Notes under the pieces: generated by a model
Told to the model about the DNA's origin: nothing
The model's database searches: none
The model's input: the letters and a program-made list of their open reading frames with translations, nothing else
Translations under genes and position numbers: made by a program
From: a virus
Virus record (IMG/VR): IMGVR_UViG_3300047444_000753
Location: 69,256 to 133,255 of that record
Reading direction: 5' to 3' (one strand)
DNA: 64,000 bases
Part shown: positions 36,318 through 44,918 of the stretch, piece by piece
Position numbering within the stretch: position 1 is the first letter of the stretch
Layout of the letters: every line of letters begins with the position of its first letter

Positions 36318-36887
36318 GTGTCAGACCCCGCACTCCTCTACCGCAACAACGCCACCGGATGCACCGTTGAGGCCATCGTCTACCTCCGGGACGAGACCAA
36401 CGTCGGTTTCGTCCGCCACTTCCTCGAAGCCCGTGCACAGTCCGTGTGGCCCGGACCGCGTACCGACATGGGCGGCGGACGCTACGAGACCATCTGCTTC
36501 CACTACGCCCCGGGATCCACGCTCTACGTGAGCCCCGGACAGGTTGTCTATGTGTATACTGATACACTCGAACCTTCGGTCATGTCCGCCGAAACCTTTA
36601 ACCAATACTTCACCAAAGAACCTGCCCCCGAAACCCCCAAGGAACCCCCCGTGACCCGTCCCACCATTGAAGACCTGACCTTCGACGTTGACCCCAGCAC
36701 CGAGTTCGGCGAGCACGTCGAAGAAGTCCTCGATGCCCTCGCCATCCTGCGCGAGTCCACCAGCCCCACCCACATCGACATCGCCACCCGCGACATCATG
36801 GGCCTCCTCACCGCCGCCTACACCCGGGGCTGGAGCAAGGGCGTCGAACACGCACAGGTCAACCCCTACATTAACTGGGGCGAGTAA
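36318..36887 (+). CDS. Hypothetical protein
   Basis: The 189 residues from a GTG have two parts joined by a Pro-rich linker (about 100-118): a beta-rich N-terminal domain and an acidic helical C-terminal domain. It begins a long operon of small overlapping genes. Not recognised. Confidence 0.65.
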   Translation: MSDPALLYRNNATGCTVEAIVYLRDETNVGFVRHFLEARAQSVWPGPRTDMGGGRYETICFHYAPGSTLYVSPGQVVYVYTDTLEPSVMSAETFNQYFTKEPAPETPKEPPVTRPTIEDLTFDVDPSTEFGEHVEEVLDALAILRESTSPTHIDIATRDIMGLLTAAYTRGWSKGVEHAQVNPYINWGE

Positions 36888-37162
36888 TGTTTGCGATAAA
36901 GCCCTACACCAAGGCGTTTGCCGAGATTTACTCCGATCTCCGCGAGAAGTTCAAGGGTTGGGACTACCTGTTCGGGGCGGAGAAGGTCGAGCTCACGATT
37001 GACATCATCGCCCTGATGGAGCAGGCCTACGACCAAGCCTTCGCCGACTGCGAGGAGCAGGACTCAGGCTTCGCCGGATCCACCCAATGGACCAACAACA
37101 ACCCCTACCGGAAGGACGCCGATGTCCTCGACATCATTGCCGACGTACAGCGAAATCTATGA
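36887..37162 (+). CDS. Hypothetical helical protein
   Basis: The 91-residue product resembles the next one in design (FAEIYSDLREKFK here, YSEIYENVLDRVERK there), so the pair may be a tandem duplication. Confidence 0.6.
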   Translation: MFAIKPYTKAFAEIYSDLREKFKGWDYLFGAEKVELTIDIIALMEQAYDQAFADCEEQDSGFAGSTQWTNNNPYRKDADVLDIIADVQRNL

Positions 37163-37370
37163 GAACGTCCTTGACCGCGTCGAGCGCAAGGTAGCCGAGT
37201 CCAAGACTCTTGCTGACCGCGAGGCCTTCGCCCAAGACATCATGGACGCCCTCGCCGAGGCATGGCATCTCGGCAGCAACAGCGGTATGAAGCTCGTCGC
37301 CTCCCTTCTCACGTCCGACACCGTTCCAGAGTTGGAGCCCAACCCCTACGAAAAGGTCCCCTGTGTTTGA
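37122..37370 (+). CDS. Hypothetical helical protein
   Basis: The 82-residue frame overlaps the previous gene by 41 nt if started at its first ATG; a later start is possible. It ends with a Pro/Glu-rich tail. Confidence 0.5.
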   Translation: MSSTSLPTYSEIYENVLDRVERKVAESKTLADREAFAQDIMDALAEAWHLGSNSGMKLVASLLTSDTVPELEPNPYEKVPCV

Positions 37371-37620
37371 GGAAAAAACATTGACAGAGTACGAACAAAA
37401 GCGCCTCGATCTCGCCACCCTCATCCTGCAGGAGGCCCCCTTGATCGCGGACTTCGCCCAGCTGTTTCTGCCCGACGAGCTGGAGAACCTGCTCGACGCC
37501 CTGATGGAGTCCAAGGCACTGGCCTTCCTTGAGGGCCGCTACTACCAGATGGTCCGCATCACCCCTCCGCTAGACCAAAGCCCCGCCCTCAACCTCTACG
37601 ACAAGGAACCCAATGACTGA
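37363..37620 (+). CDS. Hypothetical protein
   Basis: The 85-residue helical product starts at a GTG coupled to the previous gene. Not recognised. Confidence 0.6.
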   Translation: MFEEKTLTEYEQKRLDLATLILQEAPLIADFAQLFLPDELENLLDALMESKALAFLEGRYYQMVRITPPLDQSPALNLYDKEPND

Positions 37621-37834
37621 GCCCCACGACGATGAAGGCTTCATCGACATCCGCTTCGCCCTCACCCGCGACGAGGACGGGACCTACCTCACCGACACCG
37701 AACTGCGCGGCCACCAGATCCCCGAAGGCACCACCCGGGACGATCTGCAGAACATCGTCCTCGGCTTCTGGGAGTACCCGAAGGATGTCCTGTCCGACAT
37801 CTCCGCCGCCATCAACGCGGTGCCCCTTGACTGA
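37613..37834 (+). CDS. Hypothetical acidic protein
   Basis: The 73-residue product contains GFIDIRFALTRDED; the 38075 product has a comparable start (FMDIRIVFDKTADD), suggesting relatedness. Confidence 0.6.
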   Translation: MTEPHDDEGFIDIRFALTRDEDGTYLTDTELRGHQIPEGTTRDDLQNIVLGFWEYPKDVLSDISAAINAVPLD

Positions 37835-38078
37835 GGCCAAGCACGTCGGCACCGAAATGGTCCGCGTCGAGATCAGCGTCCTCATCCAGCGCGACATCTT
37901 CATGTACGGGGACGAAAAGGCCACCCTCCTCACCTTCGACAAGGTCCACTGCTCCCACAACGAGCTGACCGCCGAGGAGAAGGACCGCATCGTCTCCGAG
38001 ACCATTGAGTCCTATCGCTCCAACCAGATCATCAACGGCATGATCGAAGCCCTTTCAGGAAAGAGTTCCCGACTGTGA
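37827..38078 (+). CDS. Hypothetical protein, TTG start
   Basis: The frame gives 83 residues from a TTG overlapping the previous stop; an ATG at 37857 would give 73. The N-terminal half is beta-rich. Not recognised. Confidence 0.55.
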   Translation: MTEAKHVGTEMVRVEISVLIQRDIFMYGDEKATLLTFDKVHCSHNELTAEEKDRIVSETIESYRSNQIINGMIEALSGKSSRL

Positions 38079-38317
38079 CCCAGCAACGCTTCATGGACAT
38101 CCGTATCGTCTTCGACAAGACCGCCGATGACTACGAGCCCGACTACGAATACTTCACCCCCGTCAAGTCCTTCCGCCTCGCCACCAACATCCCCGACGAG
38201 GACCTCGACTCCGTGGCCGAGACGTGGGCACAATCCGACCACTACCTCCTCCTCTCCGACAACGTCATCCTTGACGCACTCTCGGACCCCGACACAGAAA
38301 CGGACCTGACCCGATGA
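38075..38317 (+). CDS. Hypothetical acidic protein
   Basis: The 80 residues from a GTG start likely pair with the 37613 product as a paralogue (MDIRIVF and later LDSVAETW). Confidence 0.6.
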   Translation: MTQQRFMDIRIVFDKTADDYEPDYEYFTPVKSFRLATNIPDEDLDSVAETWAQSDHYLLLSDNVILDALSDPDTETDLTR

Positions 38318-38502
38318 CCGACACCCCCGACGAAGAATACGAAGACACCTACCCGCTCCTCGGAGCGATCGGCCCCTACCTGTCCTTCACCACCGGCCAC
38401 ATGAACCCGATCGAGCCCGAGTCATTTGACGAACCCAACGAAGTTGTGTATCCTGAAGAGGACGACAGCAGCACCGACTACTGGGAAGACGAAGAACAAT
38501 GA
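38314..38502 (+). CDS. Very acidic small protein
   Basis: About one third of its 62 residues are Asp or Glu, with almost no Lys or Arg. Such proteins can mimic DNA, but this is only a thought from composition. Confidence 0.55.
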   Translation: MTDTPDEEYEDTYPLLGAIGPYLSFTTGHMNPIEPESFDEPNEVVYPEEDDSSTDYWEDEEQ

Positions 38503-38768
38503 GCGAACAATATGCAGAAAGCCTCTACGGCCCACCTCCCGAAGGTGACGGCCCCCAAGGCGAAGAACTTGTGACCGACCCCGGTGACGCACCCTCCTAC
38601 GCGGTACTGAGCCCCACGCCCCCATCGCCGGGGCGCATCGAGCTCGAAGCCCTGCTCCGTTCCGCGATCAACCTCCCGGCCCACCCCTCCGACGAGGAGC
38701 TCAGCGAGGCCCTTGGCACCGCAGCCTCCGTCCTCTGGGGCGCAGGCTACCGCAGGATCCTGCAGTGA
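38499..38768 (+). CDS. Hypothetical protein
   Basis: The 89 residues have a Pro/Gly-rich disordered first half and a helical second half. Coupled to both neighbours. Confidence 0.55.
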   Translation: MSEQYAESLYGPPPEGDGPQGEELVTDPGDAPSYAVLSPTPPSPGRIELEALLRSAINLPAHPSDEELSEALGTAASVLWGAGYRRILQ

Positions 38769-38950
38769 TCCCGGACGGTCCCAAGGGCGTCCTCGGCCAC
38801 ATGTCCGTGATCCACGCCACCGACGACCCGTCCCAGCTCTCGACCCGCCTCATCTTCACCCAGCTGGCCCCGCGTTTTCCCCCGGGGGATCCGGACCACG
38901 ACCCGACCCCGCTCTATCAGATCTCCGTAGTACTGGAAGAAAACCAATGA
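38765..38950 (+). CDS. Small hypothetical protein
   Basis: The 61-residue product starts at a GTG overlapping the previous stop. Not recognised. Confidence 0.5.
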   Translation: MIPDGPKGVLGHMSVIHATDDPSQLSTRLIFTQLAPRFPPGDPDHDPTPLYQISVVLEENQ

Positions 38951-39180
38951 CCGAAGACAACTCCACCAATCCGCTCCGCTCCACCAAGACCCTCGTGCTG
39001 ACCGCCGCAGGCGTGTTGCAGTGGCTCGACCTTGAGATCGACTACCTCAAGGACCGCTTCAACAACGAAACCAGCGAACTAGCCCGCCTTGTTCTTACAG
39101 GTACGGCGCTCCACCTCGAAGTCATGAAAGAGCAGTTCACCAACTACGCCATGCAGGAACTCGACAAGGAAGCCAAATGA
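38947..39180 (+). CDS. Hypothetical helical protein
   Basis: The 77-residue, all-helical protein is coupled to the P-loop gene downstream. Confidence 0.6.
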   Translation: MTEDNSTNPLRSTKTLVLTAAGVLQWLDLEIDYLKDRFNNETSELARLVLTGTALHLEVMKEQFTNYAMQELDKEAK

Positions 39181-39596
39181 TCTCACTGACCAACGCCGGA
39201 CGCGGTTCCGGCAAAACGCACGGCCTGATCGAGTGGGCCAAGGGCGCACCCAACCGCTTCGTGATCGGCACGCACGGCTGCACCGGGGACGCCATGGAAG
39301 AGGCCGGTCTCGAACGCCAGTTCGTCCATGCCATGCAGGCCAAGAAGTTCTTCCAAGGCCGCAGGGACTACGAGGTGGCGATCGACAACCTCGAAATCCT
39401 CCTCCCCGGCATCCTGCACAGTGAGTACGGCATCCACCCCGAGCGGGACGTCATCATCACGTCGTGCTTCCCCGAGGCCAACATGGGCAAGACCCGCGAG
39501 GTCCCCCTCATCCCGAGCGATCTCCTCGATTACGGCATCGAGTTCATGAAGAGCCTCAGGTCCCTGAAGTCCCCAAATTTTGGGGAGAAAAAGTGA
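39177..39596 (+). CDS. P-loop NTPase-like protein
   Basis: The 139 residues start with ISLTNAGRGSGKTHGL, a Walker A motif (G8-x4-GKT) right at the N-terminus. No clear Walker B follows, and the protein is short for a full NTPase. Small phage P-loop proteins of this kind are common, and their substrate is unknown. Confidence 0.6.
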   Translation: MISLTNAGRGSGKTHGLIEWAKGAPNRFVIGTHGCTGDAMEEAGLERQFVHAMQAKKFFQGRRDYEVAIDNLEILLPGILHSEYGIHPERDVIITSCFPEANMGKTREVPLIPSDLLDYGIEFMKSLRSLKSPNFGEKK

Positions 39597-40024
39597 AACC
39601 GTTTCATCTTTACCTCGCTGGACCGATGACAAATATCGAACACTACAACTTCCCTGCCTTCGATGAGGCCACAGTCGCCCTGCGTGCCCGGGGCTATACC
39701 GTCTTCAACCCGGCAGAGGCCGACCGCGAGAGCGGCTTCGACGCCATGGGCCTCGAAGGACACGAGGCGGCAGAGCACGGCTTCGACCTGCGCAAGGCCT
39801 TGAAGATGGACCTGAGCTGGATCTGCGACCACGCCACCGGCATCGCCGTTCTCCCGGGCTGGGAACACTCCCTCGGGGCCAACGCCGAGGTCGCACTCGC
39901 CAAGGCGCTGAACATCCCCGTGATGGCTGCTCGGGACTGGGAACTGACCACCCCGGTGCACTTCGAGACCGACTTCCCGTACATCCAAGAGCCGCTGGCG
40001 GGCGCGGAAGCAGGGATCTGGTGA
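39593..40024 (+). CDS. Nucleoside 2-deoxyribosyltransferase-like enzyme (DUF4406 type)
   Basis: The 143 residues from a GTG contain LYLAGPMTN, NFPAFDEAT, VFNPAEAD, a helix with MDLSWICDHATGIAVLPGW and SLGANAEVALAKALNIPV. This is the pattern of DUF4406/nucleoside deoxyribosyltransferase-like folds; the Glu in GANAE corresponds to the conserved catalytic position. It may act in nucleotide salvage or cleave N-glycosidic bonds. Confidence 0.7.
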   Translation: MKPFHLYLAGPMTNIEHYNFPAFDEATVALRARGYTVFNPAEADRESGFDAMGLEGHEAAEHGFDLRKALKMDLSWICDHATGIAVLPGWEHSLGANAEVALAKALNIPVMAARDWELTTPVHFETDFPYIQEPLAGAEAGIW

Positions 40025-40302
40025 ATCTCATCTCCCAGATCGTCTACGAGCACCTGCGCAAGTACCATTCGGCCATCGACGCGGCCTGTGCCGCCTCACT
40101 GCACCACGACTGCGGGGTCAAGGTTACCTTCCGTGACGACGCCAGCTTCACGGTGGAGCTGAGCCCGGAAGTACCACCCCTGCAGGTCTACGAGTACCGT
40201 AACTCTGGCCTCATTGCTTACGGATTCGACCCCTACAAGCTCCCGTACGTAGAAAATATGCTTTCTTCCGCCGACACGCCGGGAAATGGTCAGTCGGACT
40301 GA
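40021..40302 (+). CDS. Hypothetical protein
   Basis: The 93 residues from a GTG have a helical start and beta-rich end. Last gene of the long operon, followed by a 219-bp gap with a small hairpin (ACCCGG-TTTTA-CCGGGT) and two TTGACA boxes. Confidence 0.55.
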   Translation: MNLISQIVYEHLRKYHSAIDAACAASLHHDCGVKVTFRDDASFTVELSPEVPPLQVYEYRNSGLIAYGFDPYKLPYVENMLSSADTPGNGQSD

Positions 40303-40521
40303 CTTTCTGCTGCTAGTGTGGTCGGAAACACCCGGTTTTACCGGGTGGGTACTCGGTTTGACAGGTTTTGACACTTGGTTGTGACAGAAATGTTCGTCTA
40401 AGCTCTGGACAAACGACAAACCGGGAAGTAGACTTACTATATACACCGCAAGTAGCCACGGATACCACATGCTGAGGGGCATTTCCGCGACTGACATTAC
40501 CTTTAAGCACTAGGAACGACA

Positions 40522-40737
40522 ATGAACGCCGCAGAAATGGTCTCGATTCGGGCTGGGATCCTCGCAGCACGTGAGGATTTCCCCACCCTGTACAGCTTCT
40601 ACACCGGAAGCATGTCTCTGGACATGCTGGATGACTTCCTGACCCTCGGGGACCTCTTCGAGGACGCCCTGAAGGGCCGCGCATGGTCCCGCACCATGTG
40701 CAAAGAGGTCTACCGGCTCGAATCCCTCTTCGTGTAG
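40522..40737 (+). CDS. Hypothetical protein
   Basis: The 71-residue, helical, acidic protein follows a TAGGAACGAC ribosome site. Not recognised. Confidence 0.6.
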   Translation: MNAAEMVSIRAGILAAREDFPTLYSFYTGSMSLDMLDDFLTLGDLFEDALKGRAWSRTMCKEVYRLESLFV

Positions 40738-40795
40738 ACTGGCCACGCGACCAACCGCACCAATCTCTCAACCAACTACGACCAAAGGAACACTC

Positions 40796-41122
40796 ATGTC
40801 CACTGATCACCCCACAGAATTCGACGTGGCAGGCCTTGTGATCTTCGATCTCAACGATCTGCCCGCCGTCACCGCCGAATCCGACCGTTTCATCGCTGGA
40901 AACACCGCGATTCCGCGCTCCGGCAGCAATCTCAGCTACGAAGACCTCCGCGAAACGGCCCGGGAGTATTACGCCCTCGCCCTGAAGGTCCGGGACGAGG
41001 CCACAGCGCCTGAACTGGAGCGCGTCATGGGCGTCCTGATGGAGAATTCGGACCATTCCCGCGAAGAGGCACGCCAGATCGCCCTCGGAATGCTGAAAAT
41101 GGGGGCAACCCTTGACGCCTGA
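40796..41122 (+). CDS. Hypothetical protein
   Basis: The 108-residue, acidic protein has a helical second half. The start follows AAAGGAACACTC. Confidence 0.6.
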   Translation: MSTDHPTEFDVAGLVIFDLNDLPAVTAESDRFIAGNTAIPRSGSNLSYEDLRETAREYYALALKVRDEATAPELERVMGVLMENSDHSREEARQIALGMLKMGATLDA

Positions 41123-41453
41123 GACCGAATTCAAGGCCACGCCGGACCAGATTGCCCGGATTGCCTCCACCGCGATCCGCCAGCTGGCCGAAACGCACGT
41201 CATCATCACCAAGGAAGAGCTCCGCGACATCATTTCCGAGTCGATCGAGAAGCATTCCATCGAGATGTGGGACCTCGTACTCAACAACTACCACGAGACC
41301 GGCATCCATCTGGCCGGAGTCATCCCTCCGGAGCAGCTCAAGGGCTACCAGATCGGTGAAAACCTGCTGCACCGGATGAAATCGGTCATCGAGGAGGAGA
41401 ACGCAGCTGTTTTCAGCCCGAAATCCGAGGAAAATCCCCCGAAAACTGTGTAA
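41112..41453 (+). CDS. Hypothetical helical protein, TTG start
   Basis: The 113-residue helical protein starts at a TTG inside the previous gene's end. Followed by a strong terminator. Not recognised. Confidence 0.55.
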   Translation: MTPETEFKATPDQIARIASTAIRQLAETHVIITKEELRDIISESIEKHSIEMWDLVLNNYHETGIHLAGVIPPEQLKGYQIGENLLHRMKSVIEEENAAVFSPKSEENPPKTV

Positions 41454-41481
41454 ATATATACAGTTGTCAAATAAATAGCCC

Positions 41482-41530
41482 CACAAAGGCCTCCCGAGAT
41501 GATCTTCCACCTTCTCCGGAGGCCTTTGTG
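41482..41530 (+). terminator. Terminator-like 13-bp inverted repeat
   Basis: CACAAAGGCCTCC and GGAGGCCTTTGTG pair perfectly around a 23-nt loop. Confidence 0.6.
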
Positions 41531-41607
41531 CAGGGCGTTAAATGTCATAGTTTACAACGGATTCTTACAGATCCGCCCCGATTCTTGCAATATATCCCCC
41601 TGAATGC

Positions 41608-41636
41608 TTGACGAATGCTCTTTCTCTGCATATACT
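41608..41636 (+). promoter_or_regulatory. Sigma-A-like promoter
   Basis: TTGACG, 17 nt and TATACT drive the 41664 operon. Confidence 0.7.
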
Positions 41637-41663
41637 TAGACACATAACGACATAAGGAAACAC

Positions 41664-41831
41664 ATGCAGAGCATTTTGATAGCGATCATCCTCGCGATGG
41701 TGGTGCTAGGGATCCTTGTCCCTGCCCTCCGCAGAGATATCAAGACAGTCCGCGAGACGTTCGCCGCTCCCAAAACGGACTCTGACTTCATCCGCCTGTT
41801 CAAAAAGATGAAAGACCACTTCAAAAAATGA
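41664..41831 (+). CDS. Small membrane-anchored protein
   Basis: The 55 residues have an N-terminal transmembrane helix (ILIAIILAMVVLGILVP) and a basic amphipathic tail. First of an operon that runs to 43998 and probably beyond. Confidence 0.6.
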   Translation: MQSILIAIILAMVVLGILVPALRRDIKTVRETFAAPKTDSDFIRLFKKMKDHFKK

Positions 41832-42118
41832 CCGAGACACCCATCGACTACGAGACCGCGTTCGCGGAGCTCAACAAGCTCAACTACCTGTTCGGCAATC
41901 ACGCCGCCTACACCATTCCGCGCCTGAACCCCGTTGAATTTGAGACCACTCACGACGACGGATCCCTCATTGTCGTCCGTGGCCTGCGTTCCGGCATCTA
42001 CTACGGCTCCTCCCGTGTCCGCACCACCGACCAGTACGGCAACGACGACTACCACTACACGGCGCTTGTCCGGGTCACCCCCGAGAAGCGCACCGTGACC
42101 GACTGGGTCCGCCCGTGA
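41828..42118 (+). CDS. Hypothetical protein
   Basis: The 96-residue, beta-rich product (IYYGSSRVRTTDQYG) is coupled to both neighbours. Not recognised. Confidence 0.6.
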   Translation: MTETPIDYETAFAELNKLNYLFGNHAAYTIPRLNPVEFETTHDDGSLIVVRGLRSGIYYGSSRVRTTDQYGNDDYHYTALVRVTPEKRTVTDWVRP

Positions 42119-42351
42119 TCCGCAAGGCCTTCCTGTTCCGGGCCGTCGAGCTTGACTCCCCCAGCATCCTCGGCATGCTGCTCTACACCGACCGCGAGAA
42201 GGGTCCCGACGCTTGGTACCGTCGCGGCGTGATCGACAGCGTCGAGATCGACATGGACAGCCGCGTCGTGACCATCGGCGTGGACCAGCGTGACTACATC
42301 CACATGGACGCAGGCCGCGAGGTCCTGCTGATGGAAAGGCCCCTGCAGTGA
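42115..42351 (+). CDS. Hypothetical protein
   Basis: The 78 residues from a GTG look like a small beta barrel (RGVIDSVEIDMDSRVVTIGV). Not recognised. Confidence 0.6.
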   Translation: MIRKAFLFRAVELDSPSILGMLLYTDREKGPDAWYRRGVIDSVEIDMDSRVVTIGVDQRDYIHMDAGREVLLMERPLQ

Positions 42352-42572
42352 CCACTATCATCTACCGATTCCCGCCCCGCGAGGTACGCAGGCTGGCCGA
42401 AGCCCAAGGCATCACCTTCGAGGATGCCCTCAAAGAATTGTCCAACGGAACTCTGACTCTGCCTGAACGGCTCCCCATCTCCCCTGAGGAAGCACAACAG
42501 AGCTTTGAGGAAGAGATCCTTGAGGCAATGTCCCGCCCAATCCTGCCCGATTACTTCGGGCAAACCCTTTAA
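42348..42572 (+). CDS. Hypothetical protein
   Basis: The 74-residue product starts at a GTG overlapping the previous stop and is acidic and helical. Confidence 0.6.
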   Translation: MTTIIYRFPPREVRRLAEAQGITFEDALKELSNGTLTLPERLPISPEEAQQSFEEEILEAMSRPILPDYFGQTL

Positions 42573-42584
42573 CGAAAGTACATC

Positions 42585-42710
42585 ATGCTTCTTGTTTGGA
42601 TTCTCACGTGGATTCTCGATTCCCTCAACTTCGAGCCCGCCGTGCTGCTCTGGCACTGGTTCGGAGAACACGTCCTGCTCACCATCCTCATGCTGATCTT
42701 CCTCGCGTGA
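42585..42710 (+). CDS. Very small membrane protein
   Basis: The 41 residues form two hydrophobic, Trp-rich stretches. The stop overlaps the next GTG. Confidence 0.5.
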   Translation: MLLVWILTWILDSLNFEPAVLLWHWFGEHVLLTILMLIFLA

Positions 42711-42922
42711 AACCGGGCGAAGTTCTCGTCGGCACCTGTCGGGCCTGCGGACAGGAACTGCTCCTCACCGACAACGACTGCTGGCACCCGTACAACGTGG
42801 AGAAGGCCTGCCCGCCCGAGATCGATTTCGGTCAGGGCTTCGGCGTCCCGGCATGGGGCGGCTACGGTCGCCCCGGTGTCGCGTACTTCATCCCGAATGA
42901 GGTGCAGCCCGATGACCTCTAA
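42707..42922 (+). CDS. Small protein with Cys cluster
   Basis: TCRACG, then C-W-H and C (residues 10-36) suggest one zinc site; the rest is Gly/Pro-rich. The 71 residues start at a GTG. Confidence 0.55.
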   Translation: MKPGEVLVGTCRACGQELLLTDNDCWHPYNVEKACPPEIDFGQGFGVPAWGGYGRPGVAYFIPNEVQPDDL

Positions 42923-43145
42923 GATTGACGCTGCAGATTTTACAAACTCTTTGATCAACAAGCTGGACAACACCACACTCAATGTCGCTGGCAGGGACTA
43001 CATCGTGCTGGCCTGTGCAGCGTCCGCCGACGACTATCAGAAGATCTTCATCGAGGCCTTCCCGTGGACCGACGACGCCGAAGATCACTACGAGTTCTCC
43101 ATCACCGTCCGCAAGATCAGGAAGAAGCCCATTGTCAACAGCTGA
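42912..43145 (+). CDS. Hypothetical protein
   Basis: The 77-residue product overlaps the previous gene by 11 nt. Not recognised. Confidence 0.55.
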   Translation: MTSKIDAADFTNSLINKLDNTTLNVAGRDYIVLACAASADDYQKIFIEAFPWTDDAEDHYEFSITVRKIRKKPIVNS

Positions 43146-43527
43146 AATCCTTATCTTCGCCGTCGCGGCGCACTTTGTCGGGGACTACCTCCTGCAGACC
43201 AACCACATGGCCCAAGAGAAGACGAGCCGATGGACCCCGGCGATCCTGCACGGGATCACCTACACCATCCCGTTCCTCTTCCTGACCTCCGCCCCGCTGG
43301 CGCTGTTCTTCATCTCGGCCACGCACATCCTCATCGACCGCTTCCGGTTGGTGAAGTACGTCATCTGGTTCAAGAACCAGCTGGCTCCCAAGCGTCACCG
43401 ACACCCCATGACGCCCACCGGCTACCACCCGGACACCCCGGACTGGCTGGCCATCGGCCTCATGATAGTCACCGACAACCTCATCCATATTTTGCTGAAC
43501 GCCTTCGCGCTCACACAACTCACCTAG
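43132..43527 (+). CDS. DUF3307-like membrane protein
   Basis: The 131 residues from a TTG contain AAHFVGDYLLQTNHMAQEK, AILHGITYTIPFLFL and THILIDRFRLVKY, with three or four transmembrane segments. This is the DUF3307 pattern, common in phages and bacteria, function unknown. Confidence 0.65.
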   Translation: MSTAEILIFAVAAHFVGDYLLQTNHMAQEKTSRWTPAILHGITYTIPFLFLTSAPLALFFISATHILIDRFRLVKYVIWFKNQLAPKRHRHPMTPTGYHPDTPDWLAIGLMIVTDNLIHILLNAFALTQLT

Positions 43528-43536
43528 GAAAGACAC

Positions 43537-43848
43537 ATGACAGAACTTCTCGAACTACTGGAGCCGCTGGAGGTCCCGACAGCGGAAATCCAGACGGTGA
43601 TCGACTGGATCAAATCCGAGCAGGTCCGCTCCATCCAGCAGGACCGCACCCTCAACCCCTACAAGGTCCAGAAACTGGACTGGCTCAGCGATACCGTGGA
43701 CAACCTCAAGGTGCTGCACGAGCGTGCCGAGGCCGACAAGCGTGAGGTCGAGAGCAAGAACAATTGGCGTAAGCGCCAAAATGAGGAGATCGCAAAACGC
43801 TCCGCGTGTGTCTGCGAGCACGGCTGCGCCTGCCAGAGGGGCAACTAA
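43537..43848 (+). CDS. Helical protein with C-terminal Cys cluster
   Basis: The 103-residue helical protein ends with ACVCEHGCACQRGN, four Cys and one His in 11 residues. Zinc binding is likely. Confidence 0.6.
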   Translation: MTELLELLEPLEVPTAEIQTVIDWIKSEQVRSIQQDRTLNPYKVQKLDWLSDTVDNLKVLHERAEADKREVESKNNWRKRQNEEIAKRSACVCEHGCACQRGN

Positions 43849-43998
43849 ATGGAAGCCGCTCTCGGTGCCCTGCTGGGCCTACTGATCTTGGCCTTCGTCG
43901 CCATCGCCGTCGTGGCGGTCTACATCTTCGTGACCGTCCTCAACCGCCAGCGCAGGTTCCGCAAGGACTTCGACCGCCGCTGGAACAACCGCTTCTAA
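43849..43998 (+). CDS. Small membrane protein
   Basis: The 49 residues have one transmembrane helix (LGLLILAFVAIAVVAVYIFV) and an Arg-rich tail. The ATG overlaps the previous stop. Confidence 0.55.
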   Translation: MEAALGALLGLLILAFVAIAVVAVYIFVTVLNRQRRFRKDFDRRWNNRF

Positions 43999-44023
43999 CT
44001 CTCAACCACTTTTAGGAAACACT

Positions 44024-44302
44024 ATGAAAATGTCCTTTGTCTGGCTTGTCTTTACCTGCATCAACGGCGTCAGCGCCGTACAAGACATCGTGAAGAACGA
44101 CTACAGCATCTGGTTCTACATCACCCTCATCACCTTTGCCCTGTCGATCTGGCTCTACTCCGACGCCCGCAAGACCGAGCGCCGTCAGGCCGAGGCCAAG
44201 CGCCAGCTCATCAACGTCTTCATCAACACCTCCGGCACGAGTGAAGATGATGTGGCGAAGCGTGCTGCGGAGGCGCTGAAGACCTATGGCCGGGACCTGT
44301 GA
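44024..44302 (+). CDS. Membrane protein, two transmembrane segments
   Basis: The 92-residue product has two N-terminal transmembrane segments and a charged helical tail. Coupled to the lipoprotein gene downstream. Confidence 0.6.
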   Translation: MKMSFVWLVFTCINGVSAVQDIVKNDYSIWFYITLITFALSIWLYSDARKTERRQAEAKRQLINVFINTSGTSEDDVAKRAAEALKTYGRDL

Positions 44303-44514
44303 AGTACCCATTCAGCGCCGCCTTCGGGGCGGGGCTCGTTGCCCTGATCCTTGTCGGCTGCGGCTCCGCCTCCGGAGCCGGTGCTAGTGATTTCGACTCG
44401 GATAACTTCAACGAGATGCACAAGCATCTCTCCGATGGCAGGACAGTAACCTGCTTGGACAGTCTCAACGGCTACGGGAACTCCGTCTCGTGTGACTGGG
44501 AACACGCCAAATGA
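44299..44514 (+). CDS. Small lipoprotein
   Basis: The 71 residues from a GTG have a signal peptide with lipobox LVGC (Cys21) and a short mature domain with two Cys. Function unknown. Confidence 0.65.
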   Translation: MKYPFSAAFGAGLVALILVGCGSASGAGASDFDSDNFNEMHKHLSDGRTVTCLDSLNGYGNSVSCDWEHAK

Positions 44515-44888
44515 CGCGCATTCTCATCACCGGCTCCCGCGACTGGAGCAACCGTGAGCGCATCGACACTGCCCTCTACGTCTGGTGGCGTGACAACGGC
44601 AAGCCCACCGATGCAGTCCTTGTCTCGGGTGCCTGCCCCAGCGGTGCCGACGCCTGCGCAGAGGATGTCTGGGAATCACAGGGGTTCACGGTAGAGCGCC
44701 ATCCGGCAGACTGGGACCAACACGGACGCCGAGCGGGCTTCGTCCGCAACGCCGAGATGGTTGTCCTCGGTGCAGACATCTGTCTGGCCTTCATCAAGAA
44801 CAACTCCAAGGGCGCAACCATGACCGCGACCTTGGCCGAGAAGGCGGGCATCCCCGTCCACATCTTCAGGGAAGACGACAAGGGTTGA
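44511..44888 (+). CDS. YspA/SLOG family protein
   Basis: The 125-residue product matches the YspA-type SLOG family: ILITGSRDW at the start, [19 protein letters not shown] (about 37-55), [12 protein letters not shown] and [18 protein letters not shown]. The Rossmann-like fold binds nucleotides. It lies three genes before the NAD module, so a nucleotide- or NAD-related ligand is possible but unproven. Confidence 0.8.
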   Translation: MTRILITGSRDWSNRERIDTALYVWWRDNGKPTDAVLVSGACPSGADACAEDVWESQGFTVERHPADWDQHGRRAGFVRNAEMVVLGADICLAFIKNNSKGATMTATLAEKAGIPVHIFREDDKG

Positions 44889-44912
44889 CAAAAACGCCTG
44901 ACTGGGTATCAT
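44885..44912 (+). promoter_or_regulatory. Promoter of a leaderless gene
   Basis: TTGACA, 16 nt and TATCAT. The ATG of 44919 lies 7 nt after the -10 box. Confidence 0.6.
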
Positions 44913-44918
44913 TGAGAA

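Noticed and set aside
17277-40753. Repeat of GGCCACGCGACCA at 17277 and 40741
   Set aside because: A 13-bp match between two places in 64 kb is expected by chance, so I do not read it as paired attachment sites.
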